Assembly (NCBI GenBank): GCA_047635955.1
Contig: JBLIGW010000001.1
Location: 1 to 55,092, forward strand
Direction of reading: 5' to 3'
Length of the DNA stretch: 55,092 bases
Source of the DNA: WFTC01 sp047635955
Lineage (GTDB): Bacteria > Patescibacteriota > Gracilibacteria > UBA1369 > 2-02-FULL-48-14
In this document: one piece after another, positions 8,543 through 17,640 of the stretch
Position numbering within the stretch: position 1 is the first letter of the stretch
How the letters are laid out: each line of letters starts with the position of its first letter
Made by a program: the position numbers and the translations under genes
The notes under the pieces: model-generated
Told to the model about the DNA's origin: nothing
The model's input: only the letters and a program-made list of their open reading frames with translations
Databases searched by the model: none

Positions 8543-9637
8543 ATGAGATCAGTTGAAGTCGAAAAATACGGTGGAGAAAACGTAACCGAGATGCGAGAAA
8601 ACGCAGACCGTGCCCAAGCCCATGCTCAAGAAGGGGGTGATAAAATACTTGTGCTTTCTGCAATGCGCGATGAAAAGTTCAATACCACATCAAGCTTAAT
8701 TGCAGCCGCTTGTGACATTCAAAATGGAGAAATACAAAATGCAATGACAAGAGTTTGCGCAATCTCTGAATTTACAAAAGCAGTCATACATAGAGAAACC
8801 TCTGAAGATCTGTACTCAGAGCTTGAAACCGTTCTTTTTAACACATTAGCTGAACTTTCAAGTGTGCTTTCAAGCGCTACCAATATAACAAGCGACGGAA
8901 GCGATTACCACACAGAAGACGGCATCTCCATCACCCGATTTGGTGAACTCATTTCTCAAAGAATTTATGCACGCTACTTCGAGCTTCTAGGAATTCAAAG
9001 CCAAGAACTCAATCTTAGTTCCTATAATGATTTCGAAACCGAGCTTGCTGACTTCCAAGGTGGAATTGGGATTTCTGGCGGACATACTCATGGACTAAGT
9101 CAAGAACGTGGCTATAGCGACCTTAAAGCGGCCGCTATAGCTAAAACTTTTGATGGGCTTGGCCTCACAACTGACTTAATAGTAACTAAACAGTTCTCTC
9201 TTCATTCTGCAGATCCTCGACAGTTCAACAGAACCACTCACATTAGTTCAATGCGTAGTGATGTCGCTGCCGTTGCCTTTGCTGCAAATGGTGTAGTCCA
9301 AAGCAATGTAATGACTATGCTTAAAGGAACAAACGTGAGAATTCGTGTACTAAATTCAAATACAGGTGCGTCAACTTGGGTTACTCCTCAAACAGATACG
9401 CCTTCAGGCTCTGTACAGCTCATTCACTGTGACTACACTGATGAAGGTATCCATGTGCAATTCATAGGTCCTGGTGTGAATGGACCCGTAACTAGAGCCA
9501 CAACTAAAATCCTAAATGAACTAGGTATTGATGATTACTACCACGAAGATCATAATAATATGGTGCGTCTTTCGTCACCTTACCTTTCTGAGGCTACACT
9601 CCAAACCCTCCACGACCGCCTAACCCAAACTCGATAA
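8543..9637 (+). CDS. divergent aspartate kinase-like protein
   Basis: 364 aa, amino-acid kinase fold. Visible: the N-terminal K-Y-G-G-E-N-V in place of the usual K-F-G-G-T-S-V; E-R-G-Y-S-D-L in place of G-R-G-G-S-D; S-A-D-P-R-Q-F matching the T-A-D-P-R nucleotide-site motif; and an R-I-R-V-L-N-S region equal to the V-R-V-x-N-T end of the catalytic domain. After it comes only one ACT-like segment (~300-360, F-I-G-P-G-V start), whereas typical aspartokinases carry two. If active, it phosphorylates aspartate at the head of the lysine/threonine/methionine pathway. Substitutions in the glycine-rich motifs leave the substrate uncertain. It overlaps the next gene by one base (TAATG), so translation is probably coupled. 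Confidence 0.75.
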   Translation: MRSVEVEKYGGENVTEMRENADRAQAHAQEGGDKILVLSAMRDEKFNTTSSLIAAACDIQNGEIQNAMTRVCAISEFTKAVIHRETSEDLYSELETVLFNTLAELSSVLSSATNITSDGSDYHTEDGISITRFGELISQRIYARYFELLGIQSQELNLSSYNDFETELADFQGGIGISGGHTHGLSQERGYSDLKAAAIAKTFDGLGLTTDLIVTKQFSLHSADPRQFNRTTHISSMRSDVAAVAFAANGVVQSNVMTMLKGTNVRIRVLNSNTGASTWVTPQTDTPSGSVQLIHCDYTDEGIHVQFIGPGVNGPVTRATTKILNELGIDDYYHEDHNNMVRLSSPYLSEATLQTLHDRLTQTR

Positions 9638-10947
9638 TGTCTGCACGATTCATCAACAACAAACTTGCTCTTCATTTGGCCGCAAACTACGGAAGCCCAC
9701 TTTATATTTATTCAGAAGTCGAACTAAGAGAAAATGCTAAAAACATGCTCAGTATTGAGGCTCCTTTTGGACGAACGATTCGATTCGCAATGAAAGCAAA
9801 TCCAAACCGACACATACTTCAGCTGTTCAATGGAATGGGAATTCAAATTGATGCGAGTTCTGGTTTTGAAGCTCAACGTGCCCTGCTTGCTGGAGTTCCA
9901 GGTGAACACATTCTAATCACCGCTCAAGAGCTACCTCAAAACCTTGAGGACCTTGTAAAAGCAGGAGTTCAATACAATGCCTGCTCCTTGAATCAACTTC
10001 ATCGTTATGGGGAACTTTTCCCAGGAACGGAAATCACCGTACGAATAAATCCAGGACAAGGAAACGGTTTTCACTCTTACACTAATGTAGGTGGACCTGA
10101 CGCTAGCTTTGGAATTTGGCATGAAGAGATTGATAAAGTGCATGCAATATGTGAAACCTTCAATCTCACAGTAAGTCGCCTTCACACGCACATTGGATCA
10201 GGAACGGATCCTGAAGTTTGGAAACAAGTGGCACAAACAAGTGTGGACTTACTCCACCACTTCCCTGCTGCGACAACTCTCAATCTAGGTGGTGGATTCA
10301 AAGTCGCTCGAATGCCAGGTGAAAAAGCTACAAATCCTCAAGAAGTAGGAACAAGAATCCAAGAAGTGATGACTCAATTCCATGAAAAAACAGGGCGTGA
10401 AATACATATTGAACTTGAACCCGGAACCTACCTCACTGCGAATGCTGGATCTATTTTGAGCCGTATTCAAGACATCAGTTCTAGTGGGAACAGTGGACGA
10501 ACTTTTTACAAACTTGATTGTGGGATGAGCGAAATTCTTCGACCTTCTTACTATGGAGCTCAGCACTCTATCACCGTTTACCCTGAAGAAAATCGAGAGA
10601 CTCAAGAAGTCGTGGTGGTGGGACACAGTTGTGAAAGCGCTGACATCATTACCACTAAAAAAGGAAATGGAGAGGAGATTGAAGCTCGTCAGCTACCCAT
10701 TGCAAGTATTGGAGACCTATTGATAATCGATGGAGCCGGAGCCTACTGCTCAAGTATGAATGCAAAAAACTACAATTCTTTCCCTGAGATTGCGGAAGTT
10801 CTGATCACCCTTAATGGGAGCACCCGACTCATTCGTCGTCGTCAAAATTTAGAGCAAATGCTCAGTAATGAAGTATCTGCTGAAAAAGACCTTCCAATTG
10901 CCCAGACAAACTCTAGACTCAAACCAGTAACAAATAAGTCTAGTTAA
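9637..10947 (+). CDS. lysA: diaminopimelate decarboxylase-like PLP enzyme
   Basis: 436 aa, fold-type III PLP decarboxylase. The PLP lysine is in F-A-M-K-A-N-P-N (~residue 50). Further family motifs: H-T-H-I-G-S-G (~186), L-N-L-G-G-G-F (~215), E-L-E-P-G-T-Y (~265), G-H-S-C-E-S-A-D (~328, the substrate-site Cys-Glu-Ser) and G-A-G-A-Y-C-S-S-M-N with N-Y-N-S-F-P (~370). The pattern fits LysA (meso-DAP to lysine) better than arginine or carboxynorspermidine decarboxylases. It is translationally linked to the aspartokinase-like gene upstream (1-nt overlap) and the amidohydrolase downstream (1-nt overlap). Fused aspartokinase-LysA proteins exist in some bacteria, so the adjacency is meaningful. No asd or dap genes are in the window. 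Confidence 0.82.
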   Translation: MSARFINNKLALHLAANYGSPLYIYSEVELRENAKNMLSIEAPFGRTIRFAMKANPNRHILQLFNGMGIQIDASSGFEAQRALLAGVPGEHILITAQELPQNLEDLVKAGVQYNACSLNQLHRYGELFPGTEITVRINPGQGNGFHSYTNVGGPDASFGIWHEEIDKVHAICETFNLTVSRLHTHIGSGTDPEVWKQVAQTSVDLLHHFPAATTLNLGGGFKVARMPGEKATNPQEVGTRIQEVMTQFHEKTGREIHIELEPGTYLTANAGSILSRIQDISSSGNSGRTFYKLDCGMSEILRPSYYGAQHSITVYPEENRETQEVVVVGHSCESADIITTKKGNGEEIEARQLPIASIGDLLIIDGAGAYCSSMNAKNYNSFPEIAEVLITLNGSTRLIRRRQNLEQMLSNEVSAEKDLPIAQTNSRLKPVTNKSS

Positions 10948-11624
10948 TGCCTCAAAAGCCCATTATTGCTATCCTGACTGCTCAAACTGAAGATAAAGGA
11001 ATCTTTATTGAGAAAGTATCTAGAGGCTACACACTCGCAATCCATAAAGCAGGTGGAATACCAATCATTCTTCCTAATCTTCATGATGCCCTAGAACACT
11101 ACCTTCCCTTGTTGGACGGTTTATTGATTGTTGGAGGAAAGTCAGATGTGCACCCCTCCCTATATGGAGAAGAGGTCAATGGCTCAGAAGAACTAAATCT
11201 AGAAAAAGACCAATTTGAAATGAAACTGATCAAAGGTGCTCTTGAGAAAGGGGCTCCTATTTTTGGGATCTGTCGTGGAATGCAAATGCTCAATGTTTAT
11301 TTTGGAGGGACCTTGAAACAGCACGTAGAAGGTCACTTTGACCGTGTTCAATTTGACAAACACATTCACGAGCTACATATTCAAAACAGCCGGCTCACAG
11401 CTTCAAACACTCACCCTGTAAATTCCATTCACCATCAAGTAGTAAACAAAGTAGGGCCAGGACTCAAAGCTACAGGCCTCTCTTGTGACGGACACATAGA
11501 GATGATTGAGCATGAGAACCTACCCATATTTGGAACTCAATGGCACCCAGAATGTTTGCCAAATGATCAACTCTCTAAAGAGCTATTTAAGTGGCTTGTA
11601 GAAAATTCTCTTCAACGCACTTAA
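10947..11624 (+). CDS. class I glutamine amidotransferase-like hydrolase, peptidase C26 (PuuD-like)
   Basis: 225 aa. Nucleophile Cys in F-G-I-C-R-G-M-Q (~residue 110) and the His/Glu pair in T-Q-W-H-P-E (~198) make the catalytic triad of the gamma-glutamyl-gamma-aminobutyrate hydrolase family. L-I-V-G-G-K-S-D-V-H-P is also family-like (usually G-G-x-D-x-x-P). The enzyme would cleave a gamma-glutamyl or similar amide bond. It is the third gene of a tightly overlapped operon with the aspartokinase-like and LysA-like genes, so its substrate may be a conjugate of the amino acid or amine made there. It ends 11 bases before the convergent ftsK stop. Confidence 0.88.
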   Translation: MPQKPIIAILTAQTEDKGIFIEKVSRGYTLAIHKAGGIPIILPNLHDALEHYLPLLDGLLIVGGKSDVHPSLYGEEVNGSEELNLEKDQFEMKLIKGALEKGAPIFGICRGMQMLNVYFGGTLKQHVEGHFDRVQFDKHIHELHIQNSRLTASNTHPVNSIHHQVVNKVGPGLKATGLSCDGHIEMIEHENLPIFGTQWHPECLPNDQLSKELFKWLVENSLQRT

Positions 11625-11635
11625 ATAGTCAAAGA

Positions 11636-13915
11636 CTAAGCCTCTTCTTCCTCTTCAAACTTAACAAATACGTCACGAGCTTTACTTCCATTGGCTGGAC
11701 CAATAAGACCTTGGTCTTCAAGCATATCAATAATACGAGCCGCTCGAGAGTAACCAATTCGAAGGTAACGTTGCATGGATGACGTTGAAGCTGACTTACG
11801 ATTTTTCTTCAAACATTCAATCGCCAAAGCCATTAGATCTTCATCAGTTTTAGGTACGTCAGGCATATCAGGCATACCACGAACACTCTGCTGAGAAGTC
11901 GTCTTAGAAACGATATCTTCAATGTAGTTTGGCTCGTCTTCAAGAGTGAGCTTCAGCTTATTAGTCACACGCTCCACCTCCTCACGAGAAACATAAATCC
12001 CCTGAACACGAATCGGTTTCCCCATCGTTCCTGAAAGGTAAAGCATATCCCCTGCTCCAAGCAGATCTTCTGCTCCAGACTGATCAAGAATCGTTCTTGA
12101 ATCAATGGAAGAAGCTACCGTAAAGGCAATACGCGCAGGGATATTAGCTTTAATCAAACCAGTAATTACATCCACTGACGGACGCTGCGTGGCAATAATT
12201 AAGTGCATCCCAACCGCTCGAGCCATTTGAGCAATTCTACAAATTGAAGCTTCCACCTCTTTCTGAGCTTGCATCATAAGATCCGCGAGCTCATCAATCA
12301 CAATAACAATCTTGGACATTCTATCGTTCTTCCTTCGGCCTTTATTATACTCTTCAAGATTACGAGCCCCTGCATCACCAAAAACTTTATAACGTCGATT
12401 CATTTCTGCCACGGCCCAACGCAAAGACGTAGCTGCTTTTTCAGCATCCGTAATCACAGGCGTAAGCAAATGAGGCAATCCATTATAAGGACGCAATTCA
12501 ACTTGCTTTGGATCAATCATGATCATCTTCAATTCACGAGGCGAATTATTGTAGAGCATGGAAATCAAGAAACTATTCATTCCCACTGACTTACCAGAAC
12601 CTGTCGCCCCTGCAATCAAGAGGTGAGGCATTTTCGATAGATCAACCACGACTGAACCCCCAGAAACATTTCGTCCTAAAGCTAATTTTAAATCAGAACC
12701 CATTCCTTTATATTCACGAGATTCCATAATTTCACGCATATGAACCGTAGCCCGAGAGGCATTTGGAATTTCAATCCCAACTAAAGATTTACCAGGGATT
12801 GGCGCTTCAATACGAACCGCAGGCGCGGCCAAAGCCAAAGCCAAATCATTCTTCAAAGACGTAATTTTAGAAAGCTTCACTCCGCTAGCTGGCTTCAAAG
12901 TATATTGAACTACCGTTGGCCCCACATGAACTTCATGCATGCTCACATTGATCCCAAACTGCTCAAGCTTATCTTTAATCAAAGTCGCTTTGCTTTTGAG
13001 ATCATCCTTATTAAGAGAAAAAGTCTCACGACTAGAGTTCAAGAGGTCCAGACTAGGGTAATCCCAATTCGCATTACCTGTTTTCTTTTGATCCACCATG
13101 ATAACTTCTCCCTCTTCTTTCTTTTTAGCATCTTCTTCTTTTTTATAATCTCTCTTAAGACGATCTTCCACCTCCTTAGCCGATACTTCCTTAATGGTCA
13201 TTGCTGCTTCATTTTCTTCATCCTCCATGAAAGAAGGTTTAACAATTTTAAGATCATCTTCAAACTCTGAAAAGTCCGGCTGAATCACCTTTAAGTCAGG
13301 AGTTGCCACCTTAATAGCCCTCTTAACAGTGTTAGCTGAAGGAACAAAAGTTCGTACAATATCACCCAAACTAACTTGAAGTGTAAGTAAAACTCCGATC
13401 AGTAAAGTTGCTGTCAAAAGCACATAAGCTCCTGTAAATCCAAAAGCAGAAGTGAAAATAAAACTAGAAACGAATCCAATGTACCCACCACTATTTCCCG
13501 CTTTTGCCACTTCCAAAGATTCTTCAAGCGGAACTGACATATGAATGAATCCAAGAATCGCAACCGATAGAGCTACCAAACCAGTAAACCGTGTCAGCCC
13601 CCAGTTTATTTTTTTAGAGAAGAATACAGAACCTCCCATGAAAAAGAGTATAAATGGCACCACGGCCATACCCATTCCAAAAATTGGTTTCAATAATGAA
13701 GTCCAAAGATCACCAAGAAAACCAAGTTGTTGGTTAAGTGACAACCAAGTGAGCGCTCCTAAAGCAAAATAAACTACTGCCCAGATTTCTCGAGCTACAT
13801 GTTTTTCCACTTCAAAAGTTAATGCTTTTTTCTTTCTTGTAGTTCGACGCTTACGCGCAGTCGTGGTTCTCCGTTTTGTTGTAGTTGTCGGGCGGCGTCG
13901 TCTTTTTGTAGCCAT
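11636..13915 (-). CDS. ftsK: DNA translocase FtsK/SpoIIIE
   Basis: 759 aa. Septum-located DNA pump that clears chromosome ends at division. The order is: a strongly basic N-terminus (~1-32), four TM segments (~45-185), an acidic/charged linker (~210-280), the alpha/beta motor with Walker A G-A-T-G-S-G-K-S (~437) and Walker B-like I-V-I-V-I-D-E-L-A-D (~535), and the C-terminal gamma winged-helix (~690-750, with R-Y-L-R-I-G-Y-S-R-A) that reads KOPS-type sequences. The linker is short, which is normal in small genomes. A TATACA box ends nine bases before the ATG, divergent from the phosphoesterase promoter. Confidence 0.96.
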   Translation of the reverse strand: MATKRRRRPTTTTKRRTTTARKRRTTRKKKALTFEVEKHVAREIWAVVYFALGALTWLSLNQQLGFLGDLWTSLLKPIFGMGMAVVPFILFFMGGSVFFSKKINWGLTRFTGLVALSVAILGFIHMSVPLEESLEVAKAGNSGGYIGFVSSFIFTSAFGFTGAYVLLTATLLIGVLLTLQVSLGDIVRTFVPSANTVKRAIKVATPDLKVIQPDFSEFEDDLKIVKPSFMEDEENEAAMTIKEVSAKEVEDRLKRDYKKEEDAKKKEEGEVIMVDQKKTGNANWDYPSLDLLNSSRETFSLNKDDLKSKATLIKDKLEQFGINVSMHEVHVGPTVVQYTLKPASGVKLSKITSLKNDLALALAAPAVRIEAPIPGKSLVGIEIPNASRATVHMREIMESREYKGMGSDLKLALGRNVSGGSVVVDLSKMPHLLIAGATGSGKSVGMNSFLISMLYNNSPRELKMIMIDPKQVELRPYNGLPHLLTPVITDAEKAATSLRWAVAEMNRRYKVFGDAGARNLEEYNKGRRKNDRMSKIVIVIDELADLMMQAQKEVEASICRIAQMARAVGMHLIIATQRPSVDVITGLIKANIPARIAFTVASSIDSRTILDQSGAEDLLGAGDMLYLSGTMGKPIRVQGIYVSREEVERVTNKLKLTLEDEPNYIEDIVSKTTSQQSVRGMPDMPDVPKTDEDLMALAIECLKKNRKSASTSSMQRYLRIGYSRAARIIDMLEDQGLIGPANGSKARDVFVKFEEEEEA

Positions 13916-13924
13916 AAATAGGTT

Positions 13925-13953
13925 TGTATACTTGAAAAGTTTATCAAATTCGC
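13925..13953 (-). promoter_or_regulatory. near-leaderless promoter of ftsK
   Basis: Minus strand GCGAAT (13948-13953), 17-nt spacer, TATACA (13925-13930), nine bases, ATG at 13915. Good -10, weak -35. It overlaps the opposing promoter at 13932-13961. Confidence 0.4.
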
Positions 13954-13961
13954 TCTAGAAT
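13932..13961 (+). promoter_or_regulatory. leaderless-type promoter that fixes the phosphoesterase start
   Basis: TTGAAA (13932-13937), 18-nt spacer, TAGAAT (13956-13961). The expected +1 is 13968. The upstream ATG at 13960 lies inside the -10, so the ATG at 13969 is the usable start. Confidence 0.5.
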
Positions 13962-13968
13962 GCCAATC

Positions 13969-14829
13969 ATGAAAGAACTCTTTACCTTTACGGCTTACTA
14001 CGGAAGCTTTCTAGCCTTTCCTTTTCTTGCCGGAACACTGTGGCTTTTCCTTAAAAAGCGCCACCTATTTCTCACAGGGTTCCTTATCCTTCTCAGTTTA
14101 AGCTTTATCTGGAGCCGCTTCGTGGAACCTCAAATGATTGTAATCCGCGAAGTAGAAGGACCCGCAAACTTTGTTCTTATTTCTGATCAACACTTAGGAC
14201 AATACAAAGGAGAAGCTTTTTTCTCTCGAGTAGTAGAACGAATAAACGAACTCGACCCTGACTTTGTTCTTATTCCTGGAGATTTTGTATACTCCATTGA
14301 CCCCACTGAGATTGAAGCAATTTTCACTCCTTTTAAAAGTTTTAAAATGCCAGTCTACGCGGTGCTTGGGAATCATGACATGGCCCCGGCCGGTGAACTG
14401 CTCGACTCCACACTTTCAGAAATTCTCTCTGAATATGGCGTGACTTGGATAGATAACGCCACGGTTATCAACAATGAAATTCAGATTCTTGGCCTAGGTG
14501 AACGTTGGAACAATGAAACGGACCTCAAGACCTTTGACTCACTTCAGCCTGATCTTATTAATATTGCTGTCATTCATAATCCCGATGGTGCTTATGACTT
14601 CCCAGAAAATAGTCTCGACCTCATTGTGGCCGGACACACCCATGGTGGACAAATTCGAATTCCTTTTCTCTATAAATGGGCAGTTCCCACTAAATACGAC
14701 TGGGGGAAAGCCCAAGGCTGGTTTGAAATTTTAGGAAATCCTCTTTATATAACGTCTGGACTCGGCGAAACCGCCCTACCAATGAGATTATTCAATCCGC
14801 CGGAGATTGTACATTTTCAAAGCTTCTGA
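13969..14829 (+). CDS. membrane-anchored metallophosphoesterase (YaeI-like)
   Basis: 286 aa. Two N-terminal hydrophobic segments (~8-28 and ~32-50) anchor a calcineurin-like phosphoesterase domain. Metal-site motifs: S-D-Q-H-L-G (equal to D-x-H), P-G-D-F-V-Y (G-D), L-G-N-H-D-M (G-N-H-D), A-V-I-H-N and A-G-H-T-H-G-G-Q. This fits the YaeI/YkuE group, whose substrates include lipid or envelope phosphoesters. The start at 13969 is preferred over 13960 because 13960 falls in the -10 box. The gene ends in TGA, evidence that TGA is a stop in this organism. The gltX promoter lies inside its last 25 bases. Confidence 0.9.
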   Translation: MKELFTFTAYYGSFLAFPFLAGTLWLFLKKRHLFLTGFLILLSLSFIWSRFVEPQMIVIREVEGPANFVLISDQHLGQYKGEAFFSRVVERINELDPDFVLIPGDFVYSIDPTEIEAIFTPFKSFKMPVYAVLGNHDMAPAGELLDSTLSEILSEYGVTWIDNATVINNEIQILGLGERWNNETDLKTFDSLQPDLINIAVIHNPDGAYDFPENSLDLIVAGHTHGGQIRIPFLYKWAVPTKYDWGKAQGWFEILGNPLYITSGLGETALPMRLFNPPEIVHFQSF

Positions 14830-14835
14830 TATCAT
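14807..14835 (+). promoter_or_regulatory. leaderless-type promoter of gltX
   Basis: TTGTAC (14807-14812), 17-nt spacer, TATCAT (14830-14835), then seven bases and ATG at 14843. It lies mostly in the coding end of the phosphoesterase. Confidence 0.5.
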
Positions 14836-14842
14836 CCCGACA

Positions 14843-16318
14843 ATGATCAAGACTCGTTTTGCACCATCGCCAACAGGTTATTTACACGTTGGAGGTCTTC
14901 GGACCGCTCTCTACGCTTATCTTTTTGCAAAAAAAGAAGGTGGTCAATTTGTACTTCGTATTGAAGACACCGACCAAAAACGACTCGTAGAAGGCGCGGC
15001 ACAAAACCTTCAAGATATTTTGAATTTCTTTGACCTACCTTGGACTGAGGGACCTTACTTTCAATCTGAACGAAAAGACCTTTACCTGAAACACGCGGAA
15101 CAACTGATTGAATCAGGGCACGCTTACCGTTGCTACTGCTCATCGGAACGTTTGACTGAAATGCGAACGGCTCAACAAAAAGCGAAACTACCACCAAAAT
15201 ACGACCGTAAATGCTACAACTTATCTGACAAAGAAAAAGAAGAACTATTCAATCAAGGAAAAAATCATGTCGTTCGACTCCTAATCCCAGACGAAGAAGT
15301 GACTTTCAATGATCTAGTTCGTGGAGATGTAAGTTTCAAAGGAAAAGATCTAGACGATCAAGTACTAATGAAATCCGATGGCTTCCCTACCTACCACCTC
15401 GCTGTGGTGGTTGATGATCACGACATGGGAATCACTCATGTTATTCGTGGTGAAGAATGGGTACCAAGTACACCTAAACACATTTGGCTCTACGAAGCGT
15501 TTGGATGGGAACGACCAATTTACGCACACCTCCCTCTCCTACTCAATCCTGACAAAAGTAAACTAAGTAAACGACAAGGAGACGTAGCCGCAGAAGACTT
15601 TATTAAGAAAGGATACCTAAAAGAAGCTTTGATCAATTTCATTGCTTTCCTCGGTTGGAATCCAGGAAGTGAAGAAGAATTCTTCACGCTCCCAGAGCTT
15701 GTGAATGCCTTCAGCCTTGATCGTGTTCAAAAAGCAGGTGCTGTCTTCAATATTGAAAAACTGGATTGGATGAATGGCCACTACATTCGAAAAATGCATG
15801 CCTCTGAATTGGGAGTGAAACTACTTCCCCTTCTTAAGAAAAGCGATTGGTTCAATGGAACTAAATACGTTGCGCTCACTCCAGAACAAATAATGGAAGA
15901 CAGCAGTAGCGAAGCTAATGACTACATCAAATACGTAGCTTGTATTCAAACTCGAATGAAGACTCTAAACGAAGCGCCTGACAAACTTCGACCTTTCCTA
16001 CTTGATGAGCTTGATTATGGAGATCTTTTCTTCCATGAAAAAATGAAAGTCGATCGAGCCATGTCTGTAATGGCTTTAGAGAATCTAATTCCTACAATGG
16101 AAGCACACGAAGACTACAGCGACGAAGATGTGCTCAAAGCAATGTGTGTCACAGTGATTCAAAAATTAGGTGTAAAAAACGGACAAGTACTCTGGCCAGC
16201 TCGCGTGGCACTCACCAATGAACAATATTCAGCCGGTGCTTTTGAACTAATGAGAATCATGGGGAAAGAAACTAGCATCAAAAGAATGAAAGAAGCCCTA
16301 CGCTACCTACAAAGTTAA
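14843..16318 (+). CDS. gltX: glutamyl-tRNA synthetase
   Basis: 491 aa class I aminoacyl-tRNA synthetase that charges tRNA-Glu (two tRNA-Glu genes lie at 36042 and 36422). The N-terminus F-A-P-S-P-T-G-Y-L-H-V-G-G is the HIGH-type site; K-L-S-K-R-Q-G (~240) is the KMSKS-type loop. A C-x-C...Y-x-x-x-C cluster near residue 105-125 resembles the GluRS zinc element. The helical anticodon-binding domain fills the rest. The frame is open to 14807, but the conserved N-terminus and the promoter place the start at 14843. In bacteria lacking GlnRS this enzyme often also mischarges tRNA-Gln; that cannot be judged here. Confidence 0.97.
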   Translation: MIKTRFAPSPTGYLHVGGLRTALYAYLFAKKEGGQFVLRIEDTDQKRLVEGAAQNLQDILNFFDLPWTEGPYFQSERKDLYLKHAEQLIESGHAYRCYCSSERLTEMRTAQQKAKLPPKYDRKCYNLSDKEKEELFNQGKNHVVRLLIPDEEVTFNDLVRGDVSFKGKDLDDQVLMKSDGFPTYHLAVVVDDHDMGITHVIRGEEWVPSTPKHIWLYEAFGWERPIYAHLPLLLNPDKSKLSKRQGDVAAEDFIKKGYLKEALINFIAFLGWNPGSEEEFFTLPELVNAFSLDRVQKAGAVFNIEKLDWMNGHYIRKMHASELGVKLLPLLKKSDWFNGTKYVALTPEQIMEDSSSEANDYIKYVACIQTRMKTLNEAPDKLRPFLLDELDYGDLFFHEKMKVDRAMSVMALENLIPTMEAHEDYSDEDVLKAMCVTVIQKLGVKNGQVLWPARVALTNEQYSAGAFELMRIMGKETSIKRMKEALRYLQS

Positions 16319-16331
16319 ATGCAAAGTTACG

Positions 16332-16359
16332 TTGACTTATGCCTTTTTAGGGGTATTAT
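16332..16359 (+). promoter_or_regulatory. promoter of the 262-aa gene
   Basis: TTGACT (16332-16337), 16-nt spacer, TATTAT (16354-16359), ATG at 16385. One of the strongest promoters in the window. Confidence 0.6.
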
Positions 16360-16384
16360 GTGATAAGGCCTTAACCCCAATATT

Positions 16385-17173
16385 ATGAACGCCGAAAGAA
16401 AAGAACAAAGTCCCTCACAAGGCTCGACGGAAAAAGCAGGTCAAGTAGTTAACTTTCTTGAAGCTCGTCTTCAGAAAGAAATGCAAACAGGTGGAATCAA
16501 CAAAGCTACTACAATAGCAGCGCCTTATCTTGCACAAGTCAATGAAATTGGCTTTGTAAGAGGACGGCATGACGAACTCATGGCTATGCCTGATGAAGTT
16601 CGAACGGAATTTCTAAAAATTCTAGCGGATCGAACCATCGATGTAACCATGTATGAAGCCTTCAAACAAAAGTTACGACTCTTGCTTCCTGCAGGAATCG
16701 CTATGGTTACTTATGATGCCATTAAAGATGGATCTTACGCTGCTATGCTTATGCTCGGACTGATTGGGAACGAACGAATTCAAGAAGCATTTGCTGCACG
16801 TGCCAACCCTGGAATGATTGAAAACATACTTGGGAAAGCCCTTCCTATCATTGCAAAATTTGATATTGAACCTGATAGCCGAATTGCACTTGAATTCATC
16901 GCCAAAGCAATAAAAGTCAAAGGAATCACCTTAGAGACTTTACGACAGTTACGTGCAAAAGTACGAAATGCTGAAGGGGCAAAGTTAAGCCTTGAAAGTA
17001 CACTCACAGACATTGAGAGTGCAGCCAACTCTGCCCTTCTACCACATGCTAATCACAAAACGCGGGAAGAAATGCATCTAGAAGCTGCTACAGGGCCTGT
17101 CCCACCTATGACTGAAGAACAAAACCTCGCTCTCGGAAAAGCATTTGGACCAAGCGAAATTCCAGAAGCATAA
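16385..17173 (+). CDS. hypothetical helical protein, 262 aa
   Basis: No family recognised. The N-terminal ~20 residues are polar and low-complexity; the rest is predicted helical, with a hydrophobic stretch (~100-125, L-L-L-P-A-G-I-A-M-V...) that could be a buried helix or a weak membrane segment. The C-terminus is Pro/Glu rich. It has its own strong promoter and its own terminator, so it is a single-gene unit. No signal peptide. Confidence 0.75.
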   Translation: MNAERKEQSPSQGSTEKAGQVVNFLEARLQKEMQTGGINKATTIAAPYLAQVNEIGFVRGRHDELMAMPDEVRTEFLKILADRTIDVTMYEAFKQKLRLLLPAGIAMVTYDAIKDGSYAAMLMLGLIGNERIQEAFAARANPGMIENILGKALPIIAKFDIEPDSRIALEFIAKAIKVKGITLETLRQLRAKVRNAEGAKLSLESTLTDIESAANSALLPHANHKTREEMHLEAATGPVPPMTEEQNLALGKAFGPSEIPEA

Positions 17174-17189
17174 ATCAAAATGAAAAGAC

Positions 17190-17222
17190 TTTTAAAGGGG
17201 CCCTTCCGCGGCCCTTTTAAAA
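17190..17222 (+). terminator. intrinsic terminator, possibly bidirectional
   Basis: A 13-bp stem with one G-T pair (17190-17202 with 17210-17222) around a 7-nt loop. The GC core (GGGGCC/GGCCC) is flanked by A/T runs that can serve as U-tract in either direction. Confidence 0.8.
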
Positions 17223-17280
17223 TTCCCTTTCCAATCTGCAAAGGAATCGGTAAAATAAAGTCTGATTTAACAAGTTTCAA

Positions 17281-17619
17281 ATGAACTTCCAGGAACTAAG
17301 AATTATAGTCGGACAAATAAAGAAAAATGTGACCTGCCCAAAGTGCAAATCACACTACTCTGATGAAGACATTGAAATCATTGGTGGCCTTGCGGATGAA
17401 CAACACTTTTTCCACACTAGCTGCGCTAAATGTGAAACTGAATCTGTTGTTAACGTCAGTCTTCTATTTGATACTGGAGAAACAGCACCTTCAAAATTAA
17501 AAAAACTTGGGTCTGCCCCACGAATGGGTCACATCTCTTCAAACGAAGTATTAGACATGCATAATTTCCTCAAACAGTTTGATGGAGATTTTGATAAGAT
17601 TTTCAAGAAAACTGAATAA
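17281..17619 (+). CDS. small zinc-ribbon protein, 112 aa
   Basis: Residues ~19-22 form C-P-K-C and ~48-52 form C-A-K-C, a C-x2-C...C-x2-C pair that can bind one zinc (residues H47 and H43 are also near). The rest is acidic and helical. No enzyme motif. Zinc-ribbon proteins of this size are often nucleic-acid or protein binders; the role is unknown. A lipoprotein gene follows 21 bases downstream. Confidence 0.7.
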   Translation: MNFQELRIIVGQIKKNVTCPKCKSHYSDEDIEIIGGLADEQHFFHTSCAKCETESVVNVSLLFDTGETAPSKLKKLGSAPRMGHISSNEVLDMHNFLKQFDGDFDKIFKKTE

Positions 17620-17640
17620 GTTCTCTTCTTCACCCACGCC

